From: CBDDBX01 sp965225955
GTDB taxonomy: Bacteria; Acidobacteriota; Aminicenantia; UBA2199
NCBI GenBank assembly: GCA_965225955.1
Contig: CBDDBX010000042.1
Location: 17,112 to 81,111, forward strand
DNA length: 64,000 bases
Direction of reading: 5' to 3'
Shown: piece by piece, positions 43,322 to 52,831 of the stretch
Layout of the letters: each line of letters starts with the position of its first letter
How positions within the stretch are numbered: the first letter of the stretch is position 1
Program-made: the position numbers and the translations under genes
Notes under the pieces: generated by a model
What the model was told of the DNA's origin: nothing
Databases searched by the model: none
The model's input: only the letters and a program-made list of their open reading frames with translations

Positions 43322-45439
43322 TTATTTAACTACGAAAAGTGATTTCTTTACTTTTCCATTAACAACAACGCTGGTTGTTTTAGAAGAACCAACTTTTTTA
43401 CCTTTAACAAAAGTTACACTACTCATTGCTACAGGCACATTTCTGAAGGTTCTGTAATCTGAGAGGAAAGTTTTGGTAATACCTGACATCATAGGATTAT
43501 CTGATATTTTCTCAGTAATACCAATGAAGCCGGTTTTTCTATCGATATAGAATTTAACCCACTGTTTCTTATCATTGAATATATAGATAACATCGTAGAT
43601 TTTCCCATCCATCTCTTTTCCCCACAGGAACTGGTATTTATACATATCCATGTTGTGGCAGATATGGTAGAGATCACCAAATTTGCCTTTTTCAATCTCT
43701 TTAGCAGGGAGAGGTTTTGCTCCTCCAGCCATAGGACTCTTTACAACACCTTTGTTACCATTTGTGATAACTTCTGTTTTCATACCCATAACAGTTACAG
43801 TTACATGCTGCTTATCAGGGAAAAGTTTTACAACTTTCTGATTAATAGCCAGATTCATACCTCTGAACTTCATCTGTGAATCCATTACAGTTGTCATGGA
43901 TCTCAGCTTCTTATAACCTCTGTATTTGTTTTTGAAAAGAGCTCTCACCATCTGAGCACCCTTTTCAAGTGATTCAGCTGTTGGTGCAGGAATCTTCTCT
44001 TTAAGTGCAGGAGGCTTGATTGAGATATCGATATTCTTTACTTTACCTAATTCACTAAGATCTCCTTTAATAAGATCTTTTTTACCTACAACGTAGATTA
44101 CAAGCTTCTCAGGTGAGAGATACTGTTTAGCTACTCTGAGGACATCTGCTGCAGTTACCTTTCTGATATTATCAATAAGCTTTTTCTCCTCTTCAGGATT
44201 CTTACCATAAAACTCATTCAGCAGACTGTTCAGAAGAATCTGTGAAGGTGTACTGTTCTTAAATACATTTGCATTTATGAAGTAGTTTTTAGCATCTTCC
44301 AGTTCACCAGGAGTAACTTCAGCTGCTCTGATATCTTTGATAACTCCAAGCATTGCTTTAATTGCAGGAATAGTTGATTCACATTTTGTGAAGGTTGATA
44401 CAGAAGTTGTACCTTTATAGAAAACCGCAGGATAGATACCACCACCGATACCATAAGTAAGACCCATTTCAGTTCTTACTTTCTGCATCATTCTTGAATT
44501 GAAGCCCTGTGCAAAAATTGAATTGAACACATTAATTGCAGCAACCTCTTTGAAATCTCTCTTAACACCAAGATGACCAATTGAGATATAACTCTGATTG
44601 AGACTGTCTTTATTTGTAAAACCTACTTTAAAATCACGCTCAACATCTTTAACTTCAGGGAAACGTGCAGGAGGAGTAGCCGAAGAGTTCCAGTTACCCA
44701 GATGTTTTTCCACAATACCTTTAACTTCTTCAAGTTTTACCGGACCAATTACACCCATAAGAGTATTTGAAGGACCAAAGAATGTGCCAGCACATTTTGC
44801 AATATCGATAACTTCAATATTATCAAGATGCTCATACTCCATTACCGCAGCATAAGGAGTTTTACCATAGATCAGTTTGTTAAATTCACGATCTCTGATG
44901 CCTGGAGCCTGATCATTTCTTCTTGAGATACCACTCTCAGCCTGGCCTTTAATCTCTTTAAGCTTCTCAGCACTAAAAGACGGAGTCTTCAGCATTGAAG
45001 CAAGAATTTCCATAGCTTTATCGAGTCTCTCTTTAAGAGCAGATACTCTGATCATGAAGTAGTTATCTCTTGAACTGATGCTTATTGAGATAGCATTATC
45101 ATCCAGTACTTTATCAATCTGTTCGGGAGTATAATCTTTGGTACCACCAATTTTAAGCATCTCAGCAGTAAGACCTGCAAGACCTGTTTTATCTGCCGGA
45201 TCAAAAAGGTCTCCACCTTTTACAAGTGCATATACAGTAACTACCGGAAGCTTATCGCTTTTAATAGTTCTGATTTTTATGCCATTTGCAGTTTTACCCT
45301 TCTCAACAGCTGGTAATTTAGCAGCATTGAGTTTTGGATATTTAAACTTCTCAAAAGGCTTTTTCTTCTTCGCAGCAAGGTCAGCAGTAGAAAGAAGAAG
45401 TAGTGCAAATATAACTATACCTGATACTAAGCGCTTCAT
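43322..45439 (-). CDS. M16-family protein without catalytic motif, with an extra C-terminal domain
   Basis: A 705-residue exported protein (signal peptide with IVIFALLLLSTADLAA). Residues about 40-460 are an M16 peptidase fold, but the HxxEH zinc motif is absent: the equivalent position reads GLAGLTAEMLKIGGTKDYT. The R/Y substrate-binding stretch (GLTYGIGGGIYPAVFYKG) is kept. The last 240 residues form a separate beta-rich domain resembling LolA/outer-membrane lipoprotein sorting proteins. It overlaps the active M16 gene by four bases, so the two should form a heterodimer. Confidence 0.85.
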   Translation of the reverse strand: MKRLVSGIVIFALLLLSTADLAAKKKKPFEKFKYPKLNAAKLPAVEKGKTANGIKIRTIKSDKLPVVTVYALVKGGDLFDPADKTGLAGLTAEMLKIGGTKDYTPEQIDKVLDDNAISISISSRDNYFMIRVSALKERLDKAMEILASMLKTPSFSAEKLKEIKGQAESGISRRNDQAPGIRDREFNKLIYGKTPYAAVMEYEHLDNIEVIDIAKCAGTFFGPSNTLMGVIGPVKLEEVKGIVEKHLGNWNSSATPPARFPEVKDVERDFKVGFTNKDSLNQSYISIGHLGVKRDFKEVAAINVFNSIFAQGFNSRMMQKVRTEMGLTYGIGGGIYPAVFYKGTTSVSTFTKCESTIPAIKAMLGVIKDIRAAEVTPGELEDAKNYFINANVFKNSTPSQILLNSLLNEFYGKNPEEEKKLIDNIRKVTAADVLRVAKQYLSPEKLVIYVVGKKDLIKGDLSELGKVKNIDISIKPPALKEKIPAPTAESLEKGAQMVRALFKNKYRGYKKLRSMTTVMDSQMKFRGMNLAINQKVVKLFPDKQHVTVTVMGMKTEVITNGNKGVVKSPMAGGAKPLPAKEIEKGKFGDLYHICHNMDMYKYQFLWGKEMDGKIYDVIYIFNDKKQWVKFYIDRKTGFIGITEKISDNPMMSGITKTFLSDYRTFRNVPVAMSSVTFVKGKKVGSSKTTSVVVNGKVKKSLFVVK

Positions 45440-46938
45440 TTCTTCACCTCTTTCTTAGCTTTCTTCTCAATTTTAGCAATGATTCTGTTGTTATTGGTGA
45501 GGTAAGCCTTAGCAAACTTCTGAATATCTTCAGCAGTTACAGCTTCAATCTCTTTAATACCTTCGAAAGCTTTTTTCCATGAACCTTTCTGCATCTCTGC
45601 ACTGAGGAGAGCCTGCATCAGCCCCATATCTGAACCCATGCTCTTATATTTTGCTACCTTCATTCTAAGTTTTGCTGAAGCAAGTTCTTCTTTGGTAACA
45701 GGTTCTTTTTTCAGTTTTTCAAGCTCTTCAGCAATATCTTTGTAGAGTGTATCATTTTTATGACCACTGTTTGGAAGAGCCAGAAGAAGATAGAGACCAG
45801 GATATTTTGTTCCGGGGAATCCGCCAAGAGCCTGAACAACCATTGAGTTCTTCTTATCGATTACCATTTTCTTATAGAGTCTTGAACTTCTGCCGGTTGC
45901 CAGAATATAGTTCATAACTTCCATAGTTGTGAAATCTTTATGTGTATTTGCAGGTGCATGATAAGCCATAACAATCAGAGGCTGTGAATCTTCATACATT
46001 GTTATTGTCTTTTCACCTGCCTGTTTGGTTTCATTAGTGAAAACCGGCTGATTCTTACTGCCTTTTCTGATACCTGAGAAGTACTTCTTAGCAACTTTTT
46101 TAAGCTGGGCAGGAGTTACATCGCCAGTTACACCAATAACCATGTTACTTGCAGTGTAGTTTTTCATGAAGTAGCTCTTTACTTCACTTCTTGAGTAGTT
46201 GTTGATATTACTCATCGGGCCAATGAGAGAAACACCATAAGGGTGATCTTTAAAAGATATTGAAAGAACCTCTTCAATCATCTTACCGATTGGATTGTTC
46301 TCAGTTCTTACTCTTCTCTCTTCTTTAATAACCTCTCTCTCTTTATAAAACTCTCTGAAAGTAGGATCTGTAAATCTTGTTGATTCCAGATAAGCCCATA
46401 ATTCCAGTTTATTTGAAGGCAGGCCAAAATAATAAACAGTGCTGTCATAGCTTGTTCCGGCGTTTAGTCCAACACCGCCATTTCTTTTGAGAATAGCATC
46501 AAACTCATTAGGCACTACATGTTTTGCAGCCTCTTTCTGAAGAAGTTCCAGCTCTTTTTCAAGTTTCTCAATTTTCTTCTTATCAGGATTTGCGCTGTTT
46601 CTTTCAAATCTCAGTTTTCCAAAAACCGCATCCATTTTTGCCATAACTTTCTTTTCAGCTTTCCAGTTCTTTGTACCTACAACAGAAGTACCTTTGAAAG
46701 CCAGATGTTCCAGAAAATGTGAAATCCCCCAGATACCAATTCTCTCATCACTTCCACCGGCATTTACATATGTTACAAAAGTTGCAACCGGAGCTGAGTG
46801 ATCTTCCAGCAGGATGAATTTCAATCCATTGGGAAGTGTAAACTCACTTACTCTGTTCTTTATACTACTGAAATCTTCAGCTAATACCGGAAACAGAGAA
46901 AATGAGATTAACAGTAGTGCAATTACTGCTTTTTTCAT
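45436..46938 (-). CDS. M16-family zinc metallopeptidase (active subunit)
   Basis: A 500-residue exported protease: signal peptide KKAVIALLLISFSLFPVLAE, then the inverted zinc motif HFLEH (ISHFLEHLAFKG, about residue 75) with the downstream Glu in YKEREVIKEERR. A charged insertion (KKIEKLEKELELLQKEAAKH) interrupts the N-terminal domain. The partner gene follows with a four-base overlap. Pairs of active and inactive M16 subunits are common in Gram-negative bacteria and degrade peptides in the periplasm. ATG after AAGGAGGAC-type sequence. Confidence 0.92.
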   Translation of the reverse strand: MKKAVIALLLISFSLFPVLAEDFSSIKNRVSEFTLPNGLKFILLEDHSAPVATFVTYVNAGGSDERIGIWGISHFLEHLAFKGTSVVGTKNWKAEKKVMAKMDAVFGKLRFERNSANPDKKKIEKLEKELELLQKEAAKHVVPNEFDAILKRNGGVGLNAGTSYDSTVYYFGLPSNKLELWAYLESTRFTDPTFREFYKEREVIKEERRVRTENNPIGKMIEEVLSISFKDHPYGVSLIGPMSNINNYSRSEVKSYFMKNYTASNMVIGVTGDVTPAQLKKVAKKYFSGIRKGSKNQPVFTNETKQAGEKTITMYEDSQPLIVMAYHAPANTHKDFTTMEVMNYILATGRSSRLYKKMVIDKKNSMVVQALGGFPGTKYPGLYLLLALPNSGHKNDTLYKDIAEELEKLKKEPVTKEELASAKLRMKVAKYKSMGSDMGLMQALLSAEMQKGSWKKAFEGIKEIEAVTAEDIQKFAKAYLTNNNRIIAKIEKKAKKEVKK

Positions 46939-47095
46939 TTGTCCTCCTTGAATTTATCAACTATTAAATAAAATTTTATACGAAGTTCATTCTGGCAGAA
47001 AATATACACAAAATCAACACATTACTCAACAATTCACCAAATTTAATAGAACAATACCCAATAAAATTTAATTTTATTCATAAACCGGAATTTTT

Positions 47096-49324
47096 TTAAT
47101 TTATTATAAAAGTGCCACCGGAAATACGTCTTGAATTGATGTATATTTCAACACTGTAATCCCCTTTCTGCCACTTCCCGCCTTCACTCCATCCAATGCC
47201 CCTTGAGTAAGTGCTGGTTTTTGAAAAACTATCCTGAACAATTCTTCCGGTAATCTGATAATCTATACCTTCAGTCTTATTAATATAGACTATCTTTATG
47301 TTGTTCTCACTATCCCCTATATTGTATAACCTGTTTTTAAGATAAAGTCTTGTAAATATGTAGTGGGCTTCCATCTGCCTTATACCACTCTTTCCAATGA
47401 CTTTTCCGTCTTTTCCGTTTGGAGAAGGTGCATTGAGAAACTCCACTCTCATGACTTCCAGAGGAATTTTTGTTTCCTTAACTATTTTCTGTTTCACTGA
47501 AGCAAGCTCTTTTTTTACTTCTGCAACATATCTTCCACCAGGAAAACTCTTTAAATACTTTTCACAGGACTCTATAGTATCTGACTCCATAGCTTCCTTA
47601 TACATAAGATCTTCTCTTATTTTATGCTCTATGGATGATGACTGTTTTAACTGACTTATTCTTTTAAGAGCTGTATCGCTATACTTCCCTGAAGGGTATT
47701 TTTTAAGAAACTTCTCATACCCATAAACTGTATTACCTGCAACAGCTCTCTGAAAAGCCCTCTTCTCTTCTGCTGCAGCTTTATCTTTTCTGGTTTTATT
47801 CATTACCAGAACTTTTCTTCTGTTTTCAATATCTTTTCTAAGTTTTGCTGTTCTGCCACTCTTCCTTACGTTTTCTGCTTTAAGAAGAGCCTTTAACGCC
47901 TCATCCAGATTACTCTCTTTAAAATAGTTTTCTGCAATCTGGAAATGGTGGTTAAACTCCCGGTCTTTAAGAGCCCGGAGCCTCTCCTGTACAAGAGTTA
48001 GAATTCTTTCCACTTCTGCAGTCTGATACAGTTTGCCCGCTTTCTGTGCCAGTTCACCTGCAGTATTGAAATCCTGATCTGCCATTGCAGACTGGGCTCG
48101 TCTTATCAGATTGTTGTATTCCGTACGCTTTGTATCTTCCGGTTCGCTCTTCTTTTTCTCTTCCTTCTTATCACTGTTTACAGTAGCGGGAATTTTATCT
48201 TCCACTTCAACTATTCCGGGCTTACCACTATCAGGTGCACTCTCCTTTTCAGGATCTGAGAAGTATTTATACAGAAAAACACCACCGGAAATCATAAGTA
48301 GTATTGAAGGAATAAGAATCCAGCTGTTACGACCTCTCTTTTTATCAGATGGTTCCTGAAGCACCAGTTCATCAATTGTATCTGTTTCCGGTGATCTGCC
48401 ATTCTCTCCAAAAACCCAGGTGTCGCTATTCTTAACAGCGGGTTCTTCAGGAGTAGGAGTAGTAAGAGTTGTCATTCCCTGATCCCCAAGAGCGACAGTC
48501 ATAGAGGGCTGACTCATCAGTTTCTCAAAATCAGCCGGATTATCAGGTCTTTCATCAGGATCTTTTGCCATTAATGCATTAAGCAGAGGCTGATAAACAG
48601 ATAATTCCCCTTCAAGTACTGGTACAGGTGAGTCCATATGCTGTATAAGAACCCCTGCGGCACTATCGGCTTTGTATGGAATTGTTCCGGTTAACATCTC
48701 ATAAAAAACAACTCCGAGACTATAGAAATCACTTTTCCCGCTAATAGCCTGACCACGACACTGTTCAGGGCTCATATAATCGGGAGTTCCTATTATAACT
48801 CCTGTGGAGGTCAGTCCTTTACGATTACCAAAGTTCCTTGCTATCCCGAAATCAGCAATAACCGGCTCCCCGTTTCGACGCATCAGAATGTTATCGGGCT
48901 TAATATCTCTGTGAACAACTGCTTCTCCATGAGCATAACTTAGAGCTCTCGCAATTTTAGCAAGAATCTCAACAGCTTTTGAGGGAGGAAGTTTTTTACC
49001 AGGTTCTGACAGTATGAATTCCCTGAGATTTCCTGGTAGGTACTCCATAACCATGTAGTAATACTGCCCGGTATAACCGACATCTATAATAGTCAGAATA
49101 TTGGGATGAACAAGCTTTGCTGCTGTTTCACCCTCTCTTAGAAATCTTTTATTTGCAGAAGGGTCTGTAGTATCTTCCTGACGCAGAATTTTTATGGCAA
49201 CATTACGTCCAAGAACTTCCTGAACTCCCAGCCAGACGTCTGCTGCGCCTCCATGTCCCAACAACTTAGTAAACTTGTAACCTGGAATTACCGGTAACAC
49301 ATCCATGTAAATATTATTATTCAT
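47096..49324 (-). CDS. Membrane Ser/Thr protein kinase with periplasmic TPR-like region
   Basis: A 742-residue PknB-type kinase. Kinase motifs: GHGGAADVWLG glycine loop, VAIKIL (catalytic Lys), VVHRDIKPDNIL, ADFGIA and SPEQCRG. One membrane helix lies at about residues 335-355 (SWILIPSILLMISGGVFLYK). Beyond it is a charged coiled-coil stretch with two short repeats (KKYPSGKYSDTALKRI, KSFPGGRYVAEVKKEL) and an unrecognised beta-rich C-terminal domain. The start is uncertain between in-frame ATGs at 49324 and 49306. Targets unknown. Confidence 0.88.
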   Translation of the reverse strand: MNNNIYMDVLPVIPGYKFTKLLGHGGAADVWLGVQEVLGRNVAIKILRQEDTTDPSANKRFLREGETAAKLVHPNILTIIDVGYTGQYYYMVMEYLPGNLREFILSEPGKKLPPSKAVEILAKIARALSYAHGEAVVHRDIKPDNILMRRNGEPVIADFGIARNFGNRKGLTSTGVIIGTPDYMSPEQCRGQAISGKSDFYSLGVVFYEMLTGTIPYKADSAAGVLIQHMDSPVPVLEGELSVYQPLLNALMAKDPDERPDNPADFEKLMSQPSMTVALGDQGMTTLTTPTPEEPAVKNSDTWVFGENGRSPETDTIDELVLQEPSDKKRGRNSWILIPSILLMISGGVFLYKYFSDPEKESAPDSGKPGIVEVEDKIPATVNSDKKEEKKKSEPEDTKRTEYNNLIRRAQSAMADQDFNTAGELAQKAGKLYQTAEVERILTLVQERLRALKDREFNHHFQIAENYFKESNLDEALKALLKAENVRKSGRTAKLRKDIENRRKVLVMNKTRKDKAAAEEKRAFQRAVAGNTVYGYEKFLKKYPSGKYSDTALKRISQLKQSSSIEHKIREDLMYKEAMESDTIESCEKYLKSFPGGRYVAEVKKELASVKQKIVKETKIPLEVMRVEFLNAPSPNGKDGKVIGKSGIRQMEAHYIFTRLYLKNRLYNIGDSENNIKIVYINKTEGIDYQITGRIVQDSFSKTSTYSRGIGWSEGGKWQKGDYSVEIYINSRRISGGTFIIN

Positions 49325-49444
49325 ACAGCCTTTAAATGTCAATTAATAGGTTTCTGATATTGAAATGGAGACACTTTTTAAATAGAATAAACTGTTTTAT
49401 TCAATCTTTAAATTTAATTGAAAGTAAATCAGGAGAAATAAATT

Positions 49445-50755
49445 ATGACACAGCTGGAAATGGCCATTGAAGGCACAATAACTCATGAGATGAAAACCGT
49501 AGCAGAAGCAGAAAATATACCTGCAGAAACAATTAGAGACAGAGTTGCTTCCGGAGAGATAGTTATTCCCACAAATCCTTCAAGAAAAGATCAGAAGGTC
49601 AGCGGAATAGGAAAAGGACTGAGAACCAAAGTTAATGCTTCAATAGGAACCTCTTCAGATATCTGTGATATAGATATGGAAGTTAAGAAAGCTATTGCAG
49701 CAGAAGAAGAGGGAGCTGACACCCTTATGGAACTCTCAGCAGGCGGAGATCTTGATGCTGTAAGAAGAGCTGTTCTCGAAGCTACCAGGCTTCCTGTAGG
49801 TAACGTGCCTCTGTACCAGGCATTCTGTGAAGCAGCCAGAATTCATGGAAACCCTGATAAACTTGACCCTGAATTTCTTTTCGACCTTATAGAAAAGCAG
49901 CTTCAGGACGGACTGAGCTTCATGGCAATCCACTGTGGCATCAACAGATATACTATTGAGAGATTAAGAAAACAGGGTTATCGTTACGGTGGTCTTGTTT
50001 CCAAAGGCGGCACCTTTATGGTTTCATGGATGGATTCCAATAACAGGGAAAATCCTCTTTATGAACAGTTTGACAGAGTCTGTGCCCTGATGAAGAAGTA
50101 TGATGCTGTTCTGTCACTGGGAAATGGAATCAGAGCCGGTGCAATTCACGATAGTCACGACAGAGCCCAGATGGCAGAGATGATAATTAACTGTGAACTG
50201 GCAGAACTTGGCAGAAAAATGGGATGCCAGATGATGGTTGAAGGTCCTGGTCATGTTCCCCTTGACGAGATTGAAGGTAACATTATGCTTGAAAAGAGAA
50301 TGAGTGGTGGAGCTCCATACTATGTTCTGGGGCCACTGCCTGCAGATACAGGAGCCGGTTATGATCATATTACATCTGCAATAGGAGCTGCCAATTCCAG
50401 TAGAGCCGGAGCAGATCTGGTATGTTACATCACTCCTGCTGAACACCTTGCACTTCCCAATGTTGAAGATGTCCGGGTTGGAGTCAGAACCACAAGACTG
50501 GCCTGTCACATCGGAGATATCGCAAAGTATCCTGACAGAAGAGAGAATGAAAAACAGGCTTCAATAGCCAGAAGGGATACCAGATGGGATGACCTGAATA
50601 AATACCTGCTGTTTCCTGATGAAGCAGCCAGAATCAGAAGTGAGAGAGAACCTGCAAAAGAAGAGACCTGTACTATGTGCGGGGATTTTTGCGCTATGCA
50701 GAAAGGTGAAGCTATTTTCGGTAAAGATATCTCTGATGAGAAGAGACATAAATAA
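49445..50755 (+). CDS. bzaF: ThiC-family radical SAM enzyme, likely 5-hydroxybenzimidazole synthase (BzaF)
   Basis: A 436-residue ThiC-family protein with the conserved body (KVNASIGTSSDICDIDMEVK, MELSAGGDLDAVRRAV, MVEGPGHVPLDEI) and a C-terminal iron-sulfur motif CTMCGDFCAM (C-x2-C-x3-C). ThiC makes the thiamin pyrimidine from aminoimidazole ribotide; its paralogue BzaF makes 5-hydroxybenzimidazole from the same substrate. I favour BzaF because cobT follows by 11 bases and an O-methyltransferase by one more gene, matching anaerobic benzimidazole (bza) operons. There is also no TPP riboswitch upstream and no thiamin gene nearby. ATG after TCAGGAGAAATAAATT. Confidence 0.7.
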   Translation: MTQLEMAIEGTITHEMKTVAEAENIPAETIRDRVASGEIVIPTNPSRKDQKVSGIGKGLRTKVNASIGTSSDICDIDMEVKKAIAAEEEGADTLMELSAGGDLDAVRRAVLEATRLPVGNVPLYQAFCEAARIHGNPDKLDPEFLFDLIEKQLQDGLSFMAIHCGINRYTIERLRKQGYRYGGLVSKGGTFMVSWMDSNNRENPLYEQFDRVCALMKKYDAVLSLGNGIRAGAIHDSHDRAQMAEMIINCELAELGRKMGCQMMVEGPGHVPLDEIEGNIMLEKRMSGGAPYYVLGPLPADTGAGYDHITSAIGAANSSRAGADLVCYITPAEHLALPNVEDVRVGVRTTRLACHIGDIAKYPDRRENEKQASIARRDTRWDDLNKYLLFPDEAARIRSEREPAKEETCTMCGDFCAMQKGEAIFGKDISDEKRHK

Positions 50756-50766
50756 GAGAGGCGATA

Positions 50767-51831
50767 ATGGACTCAGTTCTTAACAAAACCATAAACAACA
50801 TTGTTCCTTCAGATAAAGAAGCTGTAGAGAAAGCGGAGAAAATTCTCAGACATCAGGCAAGACCTGCGGGGAGTCTCGGAAGACTTGAAGAGATTGCTGC
50901 AAAACTGGCTGGTATCAAGGGTTGTCATAAATTCCATTTTCCAGTCAGAAGAATTATAACCTGTGCCGGAGATCACGGAGTAGTGGAAGAGAAAGTAAGT
51001 CTGTTTCCTCAGGATACAACAAGACTTATGGTGGAAAACTTCGTTGAAGAAGGAGCTTCAATAAATATTCTTGCCAAAGAAGCTGGTGCTAAAGTAGTTG
51101 TAGCAGATCTTGGAGTTAATTGTGAGTTTAGTAAAGATCTTCCGATTTTTCATAAAAAAGTCGCTATGGGAACTTCCAATTTCACAAAAGAACCTGCAAT
51201 GACAAGAGCTGAAGCTATATTGTCTATTGAAAACGGAATATCCATTGTTGATGAGCTGATAAGAGAAGAAAAACCTGATCTTCTGGGAACAGGAGATATG
51301 GGAATTGGTAACACCACCCCTTCTGCAGCTATTATTGCAGCCTTCTCAGGAGTTGCCCCTGCTGAACTGACAGGCAGAGGTACCGGTCTTGACGATGAAG
51401 GTCTGAAAAACAAGATCTCTGTAATCAAAAGAGGCCTTGAGCTTAATGAACCTGACCCTTCTGATCCTCTGGATGTACTGGCAAAAGTCGGGGGTTTTGA
51501 AATAGGCGGACTTGCAGGAGTTGTTCTTGCTGCTGCTGCCAATAAGATTCCTGTAATATGTGATGGACTCATTTCAACAGCCGGGGCACTTATTGCATAT
51601 AAACTTAATCCTAACGTAAAAGATTACCTCTTTGCGGGGCATAAATCCGTTGAAGCAGGTCATCAGTTTATGCATAGAGAGATCGGAATAGAACCAGTTC
51701 TTGATCTTGGCATGAGACTGGGAGAAGGTACTGGTGCTGCAATAGCAATGCAGATACTTAGTGCATCTGCAAGAGTTCTTGGAGATATAAAATCCTTTGA
51801 AGAGACTTCAATAGAAGACTCAAACCGTTAA
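50767..51831 (+). CDS. cobT: Nicotinate-nucleotide:benzimidazole phosphoribosyltransferase CobT
   Basis: A 354-residue enzyme that activates the lower-ligand base as an alpha-ribotide for cobamide assembly. Signatures: RPAGSLGRLEEIAAKLAGI, CAGDHGVVEEKVSLFPQDT, GDMGIGNTTPSAAIIAAF, and EPVLDLGMRLGEGTGAAIAM, containing the catalytic Glu region. Length is typical. It sits between the ThiC/BzaF-like gene and a methyltransferase, forming one operon. Confidence 0.96.
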   Translation: MDSVLNKTINNIVPSDKEAVEKAEKILRHQARPAGSLGRLEEIAAKLAGIKGCHKFHFPVRRIITCAGDHGVVEEKVSLFPQDTTRLMVENFVEEGASINILAKEAGAKVVVADLGVNCEFSKDLPIFHKKVAMGTSNFTKEPAMTRAEAILSIENGISIVDELIREEKPDLLGTGDMGIGNTTPSAAIIAAFSGVAPAELTGRGTGLDDEGLKNKISVIKRGLELNEPDPSDPLDVLAKVGGFEIGGLAGVVLAAAANKIPVICDGLISTAGALIAYKLNPNVKDYLFAGHKSVEAGHQFMHREIGIEPVLDLGMRLGEGTGAAIAMQILSASARVLGDIKSFEETSIEDSNR

Positions 51832-51832
51832 T

Positions 51833-52831
51833 ATGGCTGATTATCAGGATTTTCATCAACTTCTGACAGGGTACAGAAAATCCCTGCTGCTGATGCTGGC
51901 AGGGAGTCTCAACATTGCCTCTCTGATTAGTAAAGGAGTTGACAGAAACTCCTTTCTGGATTCTCTTCATATTCACAAAGAGTCCGGTTCAAGACTTCTT
52001 AAAGCCCTTGAAGAGACAGGAATTCTGGTAGAAAAAAACAGAATCCTCTATCTGACTTCCTTTTCTGAAAGATTTCTTCACCCCTCTTCCCCTGATAACC
52101 AGCTTAATACTATTAAGATGGAAGCTTCAATTATGGCAAAATGGATTAAACTGCCTGATTTTATGAAAGAAGGGAAACACAAAAGCGTGAAGATTAAAAG
52201 CGAAGAGGATTATCTGAAAGATCTTAAAATATTTCTGGGTTCCATGGATGAAGCAGCAAAGATACGTTGCAGCGAATTATGGGATAAGGCCGGAGATATT
52301 TCATCCCGGGGCACTATAATCGATTTTGGAGCAGGCTCCGGTGCTGCTTTGAAAATTTTCCTGAACAGATACAACAAATGGAATGGTATTTTCTGCGATC
52401 TTAGTCATGTTATTAAAATAGCTGAAAAGGAGCACCTTTCAGATATGGAGAATAGCAGACTCAGTTATTTTAAATGCAACCTCCTGAATTCGGAGCCCTT
52501 ATCTCCAGATATACCGAAAGCTGATATTATTCTCTATTCCAATTTTCTTCATTGCCAGTCTGCAGAGGAGAACAGGCATATTCTGAAAAAAACTTTAAAA
52601 TACCTTAAACCTGATGGTGAAGTAATAGTTCACGACTTCATTCCTTCCCTATCTCCTGAAGGTTCACTCTACGATATCCATATGATGCTCAACACATATA
52701 ATGGAAGAACCTACTCTGTTGATGAACTGGAGGAACTTTTTAATGAAAATGGCTTTACAACCTTCCACAAAGAGCTCCTCCCTTCAGGTTCCGGCTACTT
52801 AAGAAGCCGTCCCTCTACTACTTCTTCTTAA
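51833..52831 (+). CDS. SAM-dependent O-methyltransferase, likely BzaC-type
   Basis: A 332-residue class I methyltransferase of the small-molecule O-methyltransferase type. It has an N-terminal helical dimerisation/winged-helix domain (residues 1-100), a SAM-binding loop IDFGAGSGAALKIF near residue 160, CDLSHVIKIAEKE, and a later YSNFLHCQSAEENRHILKK block that matches the Methyltransf_2 pattern. It starts one base after cobT. In bza operons the equivalent enzyme, BzaC, methylates 5-hydroxybenzimidazole to 5-methoxybenzimidazole; that function is inferred from context and fold. No further bza methyl-transfer genes (bzaD, bzaE) follow. Confidence 0.75.
   Translation: MADYQDFHQLLTGYRKSLLLMLAGSLNIASLISKGVDRNSFLDSLHIHKESGSRLLKALEETGILVEKNRILYLTSFSERFLHPSSPDNQLNTIKMEASIMAKWIKLPDFMKEGKHKSVKIKSEEDYLKDLKIFLGSMDEAAKIRCSELWDKAGDISSRGTIIDFGAGSGAALKIFLNRYNKWNGIFCDLSHVIKIAEKEHLSDMENSRLSYFKCNLLNSEPLSPDIPKADIILYSNFLHCQSAEENRHILKKTLKYLKPDGEVIVHDFIPSLSPEGSLYDIHMMLNTYNGRTYSVDELEELFNENGFTTFHKELLPSGSGYLRSRPSTTSS

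Noticed and set aside
43322..46938. M16 peptidases as leader peptidases of the RiPP cluster (PqqF-like)
   Set aside because: They are exported, lie about 17 kb away in a separate unit with their own terminator, and occur widely without RiPP genes.
49345..49444. TPP or cobalamin riboswitch before the ThiC-family gene
   Set aside because: Neither the CTGAGA...ACCTGA-type thi box nor a B12 box can be seen; only a small AT-rich hairpin is present.
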